A stretch of DNA of 38,196 bases. Source: Lachnospiraceae bacterium. GTDB lineage: Bacteria > Bacillota > Clostridia > Lachnospirales > Lachnospiraceae. How positions within the stretch are numbered: the first letter of the stretch is position 1; the number at the start of each line of letters is the position of its first letter. Below, in pieces: positions 22,510 to 31,394 of this stretch. Under the pieces are notes generated by a model. The model made no database searches and was not told the origin of the DNA. It saw only the letters and a program-made list of their open reading frames with translations. The stretch lies in assembly GCA_015056905.1 (NCBI GenBank), contig SVFI01000022.1, forward strand, positions 1 to 38,196. The letters are read 5' to 3'. Both the position numbers and the translations under genes were made by a program.

Positions 22510-25155
22510 TTAGAACTTTTTGTATTTTGCTTTTGCGCTGACGCCCTTTTTCTTAAGTAACTTCTTATATGCACTGTATTTCTTCTTCGGTACCTTGATT
22601 GTCGCCGTAGACTTAATACCCTTAAATGCCTTTGAACCGACTTTTGAAGAGGTAAGTTTCGTTGTTTTGATGGTAACAGATTTTAATTTCTTACATCCGT
22701 AAAAAGCCGCCTTACTGATTTTCTTAACCTTGGACGGAATCGTAATCTTTGTAAGGGCTGTACACTTATAAAATGCCTTGTCTCCGATGGTTGTAACATT
22801 TTTTCCGAGACTGACCGTCTTAAGCTTCGTACAATTATAAAAAGCATTCGCACCGATGGTCTTTACATTGCTTCCGATGGTGACTTTTTTCAAATATTTA
22901 TGTTTCTTGAAAGCATTTTTCTCAATGGCCGTTACTTTAAATACAATACCGTCAATCTTGACCGTTGCAGGAATCTTAATTTCTTTGGCTTTTTTGTTCG
23001 TAGATTTCACATAAGTAACCGTTCCTCCGGAAGCAGTTACACTTTTTACTTTATAAACAGCCTTAGTCTTTGCATCTGTAACCTTCGCACCCGCATTCTT
23101 CTTTGCGACCGGCTCTGTTCTCTGCAACTTACATGCAGTACAGGTATAAGTCTTAATTCCCTGCTCTGCATATGTTGCCTGTTTTGTCACAACGCCTGCG
23201 TCCCACGTATGAGGAATCATCGCAATACTGTTACCCTTCTGAATCGTCTGACCGCAATCTGTACACTTTGTATCTCCGGTATAACCTGCCCCCTGACATG
23301 TCGCTGACTTTGAATTAATAAGCGCTGTGTGGAGATGTCCGGTCGCCGGCACCGCAAGATTCACATTCACAACTGCATGACAAACCTCACACTCTGTATG
23401 ACCTGCCCCATCCTCCGTGCAGGTCGGCAAAATGTCAATCTCTTTTGTAACAAGCACCGTCTTATTTTCATTATGGGCTGCTACCTTAATAGTTGTATTG
23501 AATGTATATGTCTGTCCGTTACTTGTGCAGGATACCTGACAAACCTTATCCTCTCCTGCCACAAGCTCCGTCGAAGGCTCTTTAAAGCTGTATCCGGACG
23601 GAAGCTGTCCGCTAAGTTCTGATAACAGCTTTGTTCCGCAGCCGGCACTGAAAACAGACTGTGGGGCCGTGATATTGCCCACTTGAATCTGTGCATCCTC
23701 AATTCCCGGAATCACAGCCGGAACCTCCACATCACTCGGAACCGTGCCCGTATATGTAATGGTTACAACCGGTGGATTGGTATCGGAAACGGTATACTCG
23801 CCGTACGCCCCCTTATAATACTCACGTTTCAATACTACCTCAACCTGATCCGCAAGTTCTTCCGGATAATAGAATACATCAAGATTGTTGTTGGAAGAAA
23901 ATGCACCGGTGCCTATGGTTGTCACACTCGGCGGAATCACAATCACATCTTCGTCATTTCCGGTAAATGCCTCATCTCCGATAGTGGTAAGCCCCGAAGG
24001 AAGTTCGAATTGTTCCACATGCGAAAATCGAAATGCATTCGTTCCAATCGTTTTTAGTGTCGGCGGAAAATAAATTTCTTTTACCTTCGTCACTCCGCTA
24101 AATGCACCATCTCCGATGGTTTCAAGCCTGCTATTCTTCGGAATCGTGAAGGTTGTCAACGCCGTACAGCCTTCGAATGCACTATTTTCTATTGTTGTCA
24201 CAGACGACGGGAGCGTGAACTCCGTCAATGCTGTCGAATAATAAAATGCCTTTTCTCCGATAGTGGTAAGCTTACTTCCTTCTGCAAATGTAATCGATGT
24301 AAGCGCCTGACAACGATTAAACGCCTGAGCCTCTATTGTTTCGACCGATGCCGGAATCTCTATACTTGTTATTGGTACTCCGTAAAACGCCTGGTCACCA
24401 ATCGTCTTACAGCTACTTCCCTGTGCAAACGTTACACTTGTCAGAGAGGCGCTCGCCTCAAACGCCGAGCTCCCGATGGATGTCACACTTGCAGGAATCT
24501 CTATGCTTGTAAGTAGAGACCCATGAAAAGCACTACTTCCTATCGTCTTAAGACTTAGCGGGAGTTTTGCCTCCCTAATTTTACAGCTGTTGAATGCACC
24601 ATTCCCTATGGTCTCAAGCCGGCTCCCCTCCTCAAACGTCACACTCTCCAGTAAGTTACACGAATCAAATGCACTTTTACCAAGCGTCACCACAGAAGCC
24701 GGAATCTCTATCCGGGTAAGACTACGACAGGTACCAAATGCATAGTCGCCAATCGTCTCGAGCTGACTACCTTCCTCAAACGTCACACTCGTCATAGCGT
24801 TACAATTATGAAATGTTTCTTGTGAGATGTACTTTACCGTATTGGGTATGACCACAGATGTAAGCGAAACATCATTTTTAAACACATATGCATTCAACTT
24901 CGCCACAGTATATGTCATCCCTCCGCTTGTAACCGTCTTCGGGATCACCACATCCCAAGACTCCCCCTGCGGATGGGAATAATTACAAATGGTTGCTGTT
25001 CCGTTTTCCACAACAAACTCCCATACTCCGTCCGCCGTATACAGAAATTCTACCGCCTGTACATCCTGCGGAATCATCATCCCCATGCATACAAGTAACA
25101 TCCCGAATATAAGTTTGAATAGCTGTATTTTCATTTTATTAAAACATGTTTTCAT
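22510..25155 (-). CDS. Secreted BspA-like leucine-rich repeat surface protein
   Basis: An 881-residue exported protein; start at MKTCFNKMK, with GGAG about 8 nt upstream. A signal peptide (hydrophobic core about 12-28, cleavage near VQA) is followed by roughly 14 LRR_5 repeats of about 23 residues in alternating pairs (VTFEEGS-LETIG-AF / IEIPASV-TIG-AF) to about residue 430. A middle region (about 440-690) includes two or three small Cys-rich CxxC-type repeats. A second block of about 5 LRRs with a strongly basic C-terminus (KKKYSAYKKLLKKKG) follows. No LPXTG anchor is present. Adhesion or surface interaction is inferred from the family. It has an extended -10 promoter. Confidence 0.88.
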   Translation of the reverse strand: MKTCFNKMKIQLFKLIFGMLLVCMGMMIPQDVQAVEFLYTADGVWEFVVENGTATICNYSHPQGESWDVVIPKTVTSGGMTYTVAKLNAYVFKNDVSLTSVVIPNTVKYISQETFHNCNAMTSVTFEEGSQLETIGDYAFGTCRSLTRIEIPASVVTLGKSAFDSCNLLESVTFEEGSRLETIGNGAFNSCKIREAKLPLSLKTIGSSAFHGSLLTSIEIPASVTSIGSSAFEASASLTSVTFAQGSSCKTIGDQAFYGVPITSIEIPASVETIEAQAFNRCQALTSITFAEGSKLTTIGEKAFYYSTALTEFTLPSSVTTIENSAFEGCTALTTFTIPKNSRLETIGDGAFSGVTKVKEIYFPPTLKTIGTNAFRFSHVEQFELPSGLTTIGDEAFTGNDEDVIVIPPSVTTIGTGAFSSNNNLDVFYYPEELADQVEVVLKREYYKGAYGEYTVSDTNPPVVTITYTGTVPSDVEVPAVIPGIEDAQIQVGNITAPQSVFSAGCGTKLLSELSGQLPSGYSFKEPSTELVAGEDKVCQVSCTSNGQTYTFNTTIKVAAHNENKTVLVTKEIDILPTCTEDGAGHTECEVCHAVVNVNLAVPATGHLHTALINSKSATCQGAGYTGDTKCTDCGQTIQKGNSIAMIPHTWDAGVVTKQATYAEQGIKTYTCTACKLQRTEPVAKKNAGAKVTDAKTKAVYKVKSVTASGGTVTYVKSTNKKAKEIKIPATVKIDGIVFKVTAIEKNAFKKHKYLKKVTIGSNVKTIGANAFYNCTKLKTVSLGKNVTTIGDKAFYKCTALTKITIPSKVKKISKAAFYGCKKLKSVTIKTTKLTSSKVGSKAFKGIKSTATIKVPKKKYSAYKKLLKKKGVSAKAKYKKF

Positions 25156-25195
25156 CTTTCTGCTCCTTCTGTCTGCCACACAAGTTTAATATCTT

Positions 25196-25204
25196 ATTAT
25201 ACCA
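25196..25204 (-). promoter_or_regulatory. Extended -10 promoter of the LRR-GGDEF-methyltransferase operon
   Basis: On the minus strand TGGTATAAT gives a TGn extended -10 with a perfect TATAAT (25196-25201), about 40 nt before the LRR ATG. No good -35 is visible at 16-18 nt, which extended -10 promoters tolerate. Confidence 0.5.
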
Positions 25205-25206
25205 CA

Positions 25207-25704
25207 CTATTTCACATTCTGCCATGTTACATATAAGTGCGAAACGCCAAAAATCACGCCCCAAATGACAAGCAGCACATATTGCAATGTCACTCCGCTG
25301 AGGATAAAAATCAGCGTCGGCAAGACCGCCAGCGCGATGCTTTTCCACTTACCCTGCCCGATAAAGTAAAGAATCCAAACAATCCAGTACATAAGAAGCA
25401 ACGCCGCATTCCCTATTAAATAGGTTAAAAATACAGTAACGGAAGCAAACCCGAATCCTTTTCCTCCTATCTCAAGCACAAGCAAAATCATACATCCGTA
25501 TCTTCCGATTTGCTCAAGTACATTCATTACCTTGTTCGTGCATTTATTTTCTGTGCCGCGGAATTTTATCGCATAAATGATATTTGGAATTAAAATTGCA
25601 ATCACAATGCCTAATCCGAATATATTAATCCATCCGCCGCCCAATCTTCCTGCAATAAATACGGAAGTCGGTCCGTCAGCTCCTCCTATAATCGGTACAC
25701 TCAT
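25207..25704 (-). CDS. Small membrane protein with OadB-type IIGGADGPTSVF signature
   Basis: A 165-residue protein with about five hydrophobic segments (about 23-45, 65-80, 86-112, 117-137, 140-160). Its first 20 residues carry IIGGADGPTSVF (5-16), a motif of the beta subunit of Na+-pumping decarboxylases (OadB/GcdB), where the Asp belongs to the Na+ site. The rest of OadB (over 350 residues) is absent and the motif is at the N-terminus instead of mid-protein. The ATG overlaps the glycerate kinase stop (ATGA). Function unknown; this is not a decarboxylase subunit by itself. Confidence 0.65.
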   Translation of the reverse strand: MSVPIIGGADGPTSVFIAGRLGGGWINIFGLGIVIAILIPNIIYAIKFRGTENKCTNKVMNVLEQIGRYGCMILLVLEIGGKGFGFASVTVFLTYLIGNAALLLMYWIVWILYFIGQGKWKSIALAVLPTLIFILSGVTLQYVLLVIWGVIFGVSHLYVTWQNVK

Positions 25705-26852
25705 ATCATATCTCCTTTCACATTAAACACCCGGCTGACCATTTCTGCCATATTCTTCCGGGCAATTTCTTTTTTCATCGCAATCTCCATACTCATCCCC
25801 TCCGGTGTAATTGCATAGATTTCATCCACGCCGTTTTCCAGACATTGCTCCGCGCCATGCGCCATTTGTCCTGCAAAAACATACACTCTGCATCCGTGTT
25901 GCTTTGCCCTCTGCGCTGCCAGCATCGGTGCCTTCCCCATGGCCGTCTGCGCGTCCATCCGACCTTCTCCGGTGATAAAAATATCTGCTTCTTCCATATC
26001 ATCCTCAATCCGCGTCACCTGCATCACAAGCTCCGCACCTCTTACAAGCTCACCGTCCAAGAAATTTAAACACGCAAATCCCATTCCTCCAGCTGCTCCT
26101 GCTCCCGGAATGTTTCTGCACGCCTTTTTGCCAAACCGCTCTGCCACATCCGCATACGATGCCATCGCAGCATCCACCTTGGCACAATCGCCTGCATCAA
26201 GTCCTTTCTGGGGAGCATAAATATATGTCGCACCATTTGGTCCGCAGAGCGGATTTTCCACATCACATGCAATCCGAAACTGGCACACCGAAAGCTCCTG
26301 CAATCTATTTTTATCGCTGATTTCATATACCTTTCCAAGGCTCTCTGCTCCGCCGGTAAGTTCCCTGCCGTCTTTGTCCAAAAAGCGATAGCCGAGCGCC
26401 TGAAGCATTCCCATACCGCCATCGTTTGTTGCACTTCCGCCGATTCCAAGAATAAAGTTTCTGCATCCGCGCCCTATGGCATCAACTATCATTTCTCCGA
26501 CACCATACGTCGTGGTTATATATGGATTGCGTTCCTTCTCCGAAAGTAGCGTAAGCCCTGCTGCCTGCGCCATCTCGATGACCGCAGTTTTTATCCCTGT
26601 TTTCGGTTCCGACACTATACTATATTGGGCCAAAATTACGCGTCCGAGCGGATCGGAGACTTTCACAGAACGCATTTCCCCGCCGAGCCCATCCGCCAGC
26701 GCCTCCATTGTTCCTTCGCCGCCGTCTGCCAAGGGGCAGACAACCACCTCCGCCTCAGGCAGTACTCTCAGAATTCCTTCTTTCGCCGCAAGTCCGGATT
26801 CCATGGATGTCATACTACCCTTGAACGAGTCCATTGCTATGACGATTTTCAT
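25701..26852 (-). CDS. Glycerate kinase (GlxK/GarK family)
   Basis: A 383-residue kinase phosphorylating D-glycerate, in the GarK/GlxK class. The start is at MKIVIAMDSFKGSMTS, the family N-terminus; the longer in-frame extension overlaps the upstream gene and is out of family. Other signatures are CPLADGGEGT (about 45-54), GVGEMIVDA, GIGGSATNDGGMGMLQALG, GAGAAGGMGFA and FITGEGRMDAQTAMGKAP. It lies 32 bp after the YbaK-like gene and overlaps the small membrane protein gene, forming a three-gene unit. Confidence 0.92.
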   Translation of the reverse strand: MKIVIAMDSFKGSMTSMESGLAAKEGILRVLPEAEVVVCPLADGGEGTMEALADGLGGEMRSVKVSDPLGRVILAQYSIVSEPKTGIKTAVIEMAQAAGLTLLSEKERNPYITTTYGVGEMIVDAIGRGCRNFILGIGGSATNDGGMGMLQALGYRFLDKDGRELTGGAESLGKVYEISDKNRLQELSVCQFRIACDVENPLCGPNGATYIYAPQKGLDAGDCAKVDAAMASYADVAERFGKKACRNIPGAGAAGGMGFACLNFLDGELVRGAELVMQVTRIEDDMEEADIFITGEGRMDAQTAMGKAPMLAAQRAKQHGCRVYVFAGQMAHGAEQCLENGVDEIYAITPEGMSMEIAMKKEIARKNMAEMVSRVFNVKGDMI

Positions 26853-26884
26853 GTAATTTCTCTCTTTCCTTGTTTTATAAACTC

Positions 26885-27370
26885 TCAGACCGCTTCGTCT
26901 TCCCGCCAATCCTTGCACACATCAACCCAGGCTATCATGCCCGAATATTTCTCCAGCTCTTCTATCGTCAGGTTGATGGTTGCCTCCGGACTTCCTGCTG
27001 CCGCATGCACATCCGTAAATCGTTTCATCGACACATCCAAATATACTTCTACATCTTCTTTCACACAGAACGGACATACCCCTCCCGGCGGATGACCGAT
27101 CAGCGTTTCCAAATCTTCTCCATGCACCATAGCCGCCTTCTCATGAAACTGCGCTTTGTACTTGGCATTGTGAACTCTCGCATCACCTGCCATCACAATG
27201 ACAATCGGATGGTCCTTTAAGCGAAAAGACATCGTTTTTGCAATCCTCGCCGGCTCACAGCCAATCTCCTGCGCTGCATGCTCTACTGTATCTGTTATAT
27301 GGTCCTGAATACGGACCTTATCTCCCATTCCGTATCTCTCAAAATATTCTCTTACTGCTTCCTGCGACAT
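26885..27370 (-). CDS. YbaK/EbsC-family aminoacyl-tRNA deacylase
   Basis: A 161-residue single-domain protein of the YbaK/ProX editing family, which hydrolyses misacylated tRNAs such as Cys- or Ala-tRNA(Pro). Visible features are the central KTMSFRLKDHPIVIVMAGDARV (first part about 44-50), KYKAQF (about 70) and GHPPGGVCPFCV (about 92-103), the conserved GGxxPF loop. No synthetase domain is fused. GGAGGAGG precedes the ATG. A TTGTGA/TATAAT promoter lies about 35 nt upstream. The exact tRNA substrate is undetermined. Confidence 0.87.
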   Translation of the reverse strand: MSQEAVREYFERYGMGDKVRIQDHITDTVEHAAQEIGCEPARIAKTMSFRLKDHPIVIVMAGDARVHNAKYKAQFHEKAAMVHGEDLETLIGHPPGGVCPFCVKEDVEVYLDVSMKRFTDVHAAAGSPEATINLTIEELEKYSGMIAWVDVCKDWREDEAV

Positions 27371-27402
27371 GTCGCGTTCCTCCTCCGTTTATGTATAGTG
27401 TG

Positions 27403-27431
27403 ATTATACTATTCGTGCTCTATTTTCACAA
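27403..27431 (-). promoter_or_regulatory. Promoter of the ybaK-like / glycerate kinase unit
   Basis: On the minus strand a -35 TTGTGA (27426-27431) and a perfect -10 TATAAT (27403-27408) are separated by 17 nt, about 35 nt before the ATG. Confidence 0.75.
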
Positions 27432-27830
27432 GATTTTTAGTCCTGCCGTGTTTTTATTACTATTGTTATATTGCTGCTCCGTCTTCCTTGAATTGAAATT
27501 ATTCCGTATACGGATAGAACTCTTCAAAACTTCATTTATATCTGTCAAAATACTTGACTCTCAAGATGTGATTTCGTCTATAGAAATAGTCAGCTGAATA
27601 TATAGACGTAGAAAATCCCCTCAAATGACTCCCTTACAATATGAAATATCAAAAAACACAAGAAATAGAACGTCTATATATTTGCAAAAGCAAGAATCTA
27701 TCTGCCTCTTAAAAAAATACCCTCAAAAATATACGGATAGATTTATTGAAAATTAAAAATATAGCTGAAAACTTGATGCCCCACTGACCAAAAGAGGTAA
27801 AATACTAATAGAAAAACATATAATATCCCC
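27432..27830. repeat. Gene-free AT-rich stretch with interspersed short repeats
   Basis: No credible gene is seen in about 400 bp. It holds a 13-bp perfect inverted repeat (AATATATAGACGT at 27597-27609, its complement at 27670-27682, 60 nt apart). A third CGTCTATA is at 27575-27582. TATACGGATAGA occurs twice exactly (27507-27518 and 27730-27741). CCCTCAAA occurs three times (about 27618, 27720 and 27826). This may be a remnant of an inserted element or a structured regulatory region; its identity is unknown. Confidence 0.45.
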
Positions 27831-27831
27831 T

Positions 27832-27870
27832 CAAACAAAAGAGGTCGCAACCGCCCTCGCGGTTACGACC
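27832..27870 (-). terminator. Intrinsic terminator of carB
   Basis: A 12-bp stem (GGTCGTAACCGC with GCGGTTGCGACC, one wobble) with a GAGG loop is followed on the minus strand by TCTTTTGTTTG, 19 bp after the carB stop. Confidence 0.88.
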
Positions 27871-27889
27871 ACCTGTCATTTACTTTATA

Positions 27890-30800
27890 CTACTCAATCG
27901 CTGCGTGAATCTCCTGAAGTGACATTACTTCGCTGTTGCCTTCTTTGAGCACTGTGTAGATACCCTCAGCTGTTGCTTTTGCCGCAGCCATCGTTGTGAA
28001 ATAAGGCACTCTCGCTTTAACAGCCGTCTTACGGATGTAACTGTCATCAAACTTGGATTCTTCTGTTGCTTTCGGTGTATTGACAATAAGCTGGATTTTT
28101 CCGTTCATCACCTCATCGACAATGTTCGGTCTTCCTTCCATCATCTTATTGACACGCGTAGCTTTCAGACCATTCTCAATCAGAAGTTCATAAGTTCTTC
28201 CTGTCGCCATAATATCAAATCCGCAATCCGCAAATTTCTTTGCGACCTCAACCACTTCCGGTTTATCTTTGCGGTTTACGCTGATAAGTACAGTTCCTTT
28301 CTTCGGAAGCTTTGTCTGTGTTGCTTCCTGCGCTTTATAGAATGCTTCACCCACGTTCTTGGAAAGTCCGAGCACTTCACCTGTCGAACGCATTTCCGGT
28401 CCAAGTACCGGGTCAACTTCCTGGAACATGTTGAATGGGAACACCGCTTCTTTTACACCGTAGTAAGCTGGTTTTACTTCCTTCATTCCCTCAATCGGTG
28501 AAGATTTTCCTGTCAGTTCTCTTGTCATAATTTCCGTTGCAAGTTTTACCATCTTGACATTACATACTTTTGATACAAGAGGCACTGTTCTGGATGCACG
28601 AGGATTTGCTTCAAGTACATATACTTTACCATCCTCAATCGCATACTGCATATTCATAAGACCGCAGACACCCATCTCTTCTGCAATCTTTCTTGTATAT
28701 TCTTTGATGGTTTCCACAGTTTCCGCCGGGATATTCTTTGATGGCAGAATACAAGCCGAATCTCCGGAATGTACACCTGCAAGTTCGATATGCTCCATAA
28801 CTGCAGGAACAAACGCCGTCTTACCGTCCGCAATCGCATCCGCCTCACACTCTGTTGCATGACGCAGGAAACGGTCAATCAGAATCGGTCTGTCAGGTGT
28901 CACACCAACTGCTGCCGCCATATATTTTTTCAAAGCTTCCGGTTCATTGACAACTTCCATTCCGCGTCCGCCGAGAACGTAGGAAGGACGAACCATAACC
29001 GGATATCCGATCTTTTCGGCAATTTCAAGAGCTTCCTCAACATCGACAGCCATACCTGCTTCCGGCATCGGAATTTCAAGTTTTTCCATCATATTACGGA
29101 ACAAATCTCTGTCCTCAGCCATATCGATAATTTCAGGTGAAGTACCTAAAATATTTACGCCGTTTTTCTTAAGGTCTGCCGCAAGGTTTAACGGTGTCTG
29201 ACCGCCGAACTGCGCGATTACGCCGACCGGTTTTTCTTTCTCATAAATGCTGAGAACATCCTCAAGTGTCAGAGGCTCGAAATACAACTTATCCGATGTA
29301 TCGTAGTCTGTAGAAACCGTTTCCGGGTTACAGTTAACGATGATGGTTTCAAATCCGAGTTCCTTTAATGCAAATGCTGCATGAACACAACAGTAGTCAA
29401 ACTCGATACCCTGTCCGATACGGTTCGGACCGCCGCCTAAGATCATAATCTTCTGCTTATCTGATACGGTTGTCTTATCTTCTACATTGTAGGTTGAGTA
29501 ATAATATGCCTTATCCTCTGTTCCGCTTACGCGAACCGGCTCCCAGCTCTCTGTAATGCCATAAGAAATTCTCGCTTTGCGAATTTCCTCCTCAGACACT
29601 TCAAGAAGTTTGCTCAAATATCTGTCTGCAAAACCGTCTTTCTTTGCTTTTTCCATTACTTCTTTAGAAGGAACACTACCTTTCATTGTAAGAAGCTGTT
29701 CTTCTTCTTCCACAAGCTCTTTCATTTGCTCGATGAAGTACTTTTTAATCTTTGTAAGCTCGAATAACTCATCGACTGTTGCACCTTTACGAAGTGCTTC
29801 ATACATAATGAACTGTCTCTCGCTTGTCGCAATACGAAGCATCTTCAAAAGTTCTTCTTTGCTCTTTTCATTAAAGTCTTTTGCAAAACCGAGACCATAG
29901 CGTCCGATTTCAAGGCTTCGGATCGCTTTCTGGAATGCTTCTTTGTATGTTTTACCGATACTCATGACTTCACCTACCGCACGCATCTGTGTGCCGAGTT
30001 TGTCCTGAGAATCTTTGAATTTTTCAAATGCCCATCTTGCAAATTTAAGAACGATGTAATCTCCGCCCGGTTTGTAGTCTGCAAGTGTACCGTTTACACC
30101 GCACGGAATTTCATCCAGTGTCAGTCCTGATGCAAGCATCGCAGATACGAGTGCAATCGGGAAACCTGTCGCCTTGGAAGCAAGTGCGGAAGAACGTGAC
30201 GTTCTTGGGTTAATCTCGATTACAATAATACGGTCGGAAACCGGATCGTGTGCAAACTGTACGTTCGTACCACCGATAACCTGTACCTCATCTACAATCT
30301 TGAACGCCTGCTCTTTCAATCTTGCCTGACATTCCTCGGAGATTGTAAGCATCGGAGCTGAACAGAAAGAATCTCCTGTATGAACACCGAGTGGATCGAT
30401 ATTTTCAATGAAACATACGGTGATCATCTGTCCCTTGGAGTCACGTACAACTTCGACTTCCAATTCTTCCCATCCGAGAATAGATTCTTCTACCAGAACC
30501 TGTCCTACTAAACTCGCCTGAAGACCACGCGCACAAACTGTCTTTAATTCTTCCACATTGTAAACAAGACCGCCGCCTTCGCCGCCCATCGTATAAGCCG
30601 GACGAAGAACAACCGGATATCCTAATTTATCTGCGATTGCAAGTGCTTCTTCTACTGTATAAGCAACTTCACTTCTTGCCATCTCAATGCCAAGTCTGTC
30701 CATTGTCTTTTTAAACTCGATACGGTCCTCACCGCGTTCAATCGCATCGACCTGAACACCGATAACTTTTACATTATATTTATCAAGAACACCTTCTTTG

Positions 30801-31108
30801 GCAAGTTCTGAACAAAGGTTGAGACCTGACTGTCCACCAAGGTTCGGAAGAATCGCATCCGGACGCTCTTTTGCAATAATCTGCTCTAATCTCTTTACAT
30901 TTAATGGTTCAATATAAGTCACATCGGCTGTGTCCGGGTCTGTCATAATCGTCGCCGGGTTTGAATTCACAAGAACGATTTCATATCCAAGCTGTTTTAA
31001 TGCTTTACACGCCTGTGTTCCGGAATAGTCGAACTCACATGCCTGTCCGATAATGATTGGTCCTGAACCGATAATCAATACCTTTTTGATGTCTTCTCTT
31101 TTACTCAT
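27890..31108 (-). CDS. carB: Carbamoyl-phosphate synthase large subunit
   Basis: CarB makes carbamoyl phosphate from ammonia (delivered by CarA), bicarbonate and two ATP, feeding pyrimidine and arginine synthesis. With the start at MSKREDIKKVLIIGSG (AAGGAGAGG upstream) it has 1072 residues, like E. coli CarB. The two homologous ATP-grasp halves are complete: each begins with a pre-ATP-grasp (IGSGPIIIGQACEFDYSG and LGGGPNRIGQGIEFDYCC). The C-terminal MGS-like allosteric domain (about 935-1072) is present. carA is not adjacent in this window. It sits behind an unusual leader with a small ORF and a terminator-like hairpin. Confidence 0.96.
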   Translation of the reverse strand: MSKREDIKKVLIIGSGPIIIGQACEFDYSGTQACKALKQLGYEIVLVNSNPATIMTDPDTADVTYIEPLNVKRLEQIIAKERPDAILPNLGGQSGLNLCSELAKEGVLDKYNVKVIGVQVDAIERGEDRIEFKKTMDRLGIEMARSEVAYTVEEALAIADKLGYPVVLRPAYTMGGEGGGLVYNVEELKTVCARGLQASLVGQVLVEESILGWEELEVEVVRDSKGQMITVCFIENIDPLGVHTGDSFCSAPMLTISEECQARLKEQAFKIVDEVQVIGGTNVQFAHDPVSDRIIVIEINPRTSRSSALASKATGFPIALVSAMLASGLTLDEIPCGVNGTLADYKPGGDYIVLKFARWAFEKFKDSQDKLGTQMRAVGEVMSIGKTYKEAFQKAIRSLEIGRYGLGFAKDFNEKSKEELLKMLRIATSERQFIMYEALRKGATVDELFELTKIKKYFIEQMKELVEEEEQLLTMKGSVPSKEVMEKAKKDGFADRYLSKLLEVSEEEIRKARISYGITESWEPVRVSGTEDKAYYYSTYNVEDKTTVSDKQKIMILGGGPNRIGQGIEFDYCCVHAAFALKELGFETIIVNCNPETVSTDYDTSDKLYFEPLTLEDVLSIYEKEKPVGVIAQFGGQTPLNLAADLKKNGVNILGTSPEIIDMAEDRDLFRNMMEKLEIPMPEAGMAVDVEEALEIAEKIGYPVMVRPSYVLGGRGMEVVNEPEALKKYMAAAVGVTPDRPILIDRFLRHATECEADAIADGKTAFVPAVMEHIELAGVHSGDSACILPSKNIPAETVETIKEYTRKIAEEMGVCGLMNMQYAIEDGKVYVLEANPRASRTVPLVSKVCNVKMVKLATEIMTRELTGKSSPIEGMKEVKPAYYGVKEAVFPFNMFQEVDPVLGPEMRSTGEVLGLSKNVGEAFYKAQEATQTKLPKKGTVLISVNRKDKPEVVEVAKKFADCGFDIMATGRTYELLIENGLKATRVNKMMEGRPNIVDEVMNGKIQLIVNTPKATEESKFDDSYIRKTAVKARVPYFTTMAAAKATAEGIYTVLKEGNSEVMSLQEIHAAIE

Positions 31109-31163
31109 CTTTGCCTCTCCTTCTTCTTCTCTGATTTGAATCCGGGTACTTTCGCACCCCATG

Positions 31164-31193
31164 AAAAAAGCCAGCACTGAAAGTAACTGACTT
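31164..31193 (-). terminator. Terminator-like hairpin in the carB leader (possible attenuator)
   Basis: On the minus strand AAGTCAG pairs with CTGGCTT (one wobble) around a 12-nt loop and is followed by TTTTTT. It lies between the leader ORF stop and the carB ATG. The loop TACTTTC is complementary to GAAAGTA just downstream (31148-31154), a possible alternative pairing. It suggests transcription attenuation; no known riboswitch or T-box was recognised. Confidence 0.55.
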
Positions 31194-31204
31194 TTTATAA
31201 ACAA

Positions 31205-31303
31205 CTATTCTTTTAAATTTGGAAGAACTTCTGAAAAAAGGGAATACGAAACCCTTGTTACTTCTAACAAAAGATTCAGCTGTAATTTTCCCGCTGCTTT
31301 CAT
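31205..31303 (-). CDS. Candidate 32-residue leader peptide upstream of carB
   Basis: A short ORF begins at an ATG preceded by GGAGG at a 6-nt spacing and lies about 30 nt after the promoter start. It encodes a Leu-rich peptide (MKAAGKLQLNLLLEVTRVSY and 12 further residues ending NLKE). A small hairpin with a T-run falls inside it (about 31238-31258). The stop codon is 12 nt before the terminator-like hairpin. The arrangement is that of a leader peptide controlling an attenuator, but no run of one regulatory codon stands out beyond Leu. No homologue is recalled. Confidence 0.5.
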   Translation of the reverse strand: MKAAGKLQLNLLLEVTRVSYSLFSEVLPNLKE

Positions 31304-31337
31304 CCTTTTCCTCCGGCAAAATTTTTTCACTTGCTCT

Positions 31338-31366
31338 ATTATAAAGGGTAAATGTTGATTCGTAAA
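31338..31366 (-). promoter_or_regulatory. Promoter of the carB leader transcript
   Basis: On the minus strand a -35 TTTACG (31361-31366) and a perfect -10 TATAAT (31338-31343) are separated by 17 nt. This gives a leader of about 220 nt before the carB start. Confidence 0.65.
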
Positions 31367-31394
31367 TAGGCAATTTTGATTTTTTTGAAAAAAA

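Noticed and set aside
22510-25155. CRISPR-like or tandem DNA repeat array
   Set aside because: The periodicity is the coding pattern of leucine-rich repeats of about 23 residues in one open frame, with diverged DNA and no constant spacer.
27238-27597. 119-codon plus-strand frame
   Set aside because: It is antisense to the YbaK-like gene for half its length and then runs through AT-rich spacer. No ribosome binding site and no family resemblance.
31101-31373. A 90-codon frame covering the carB leader
   Set aside because: It overlaps the carB start, has no ribosome binding site and ends in an Arg-rich run from the purine-rich ribosome binding site region. The shorter, well-initiated 32-codon ORF in another frame fits better.
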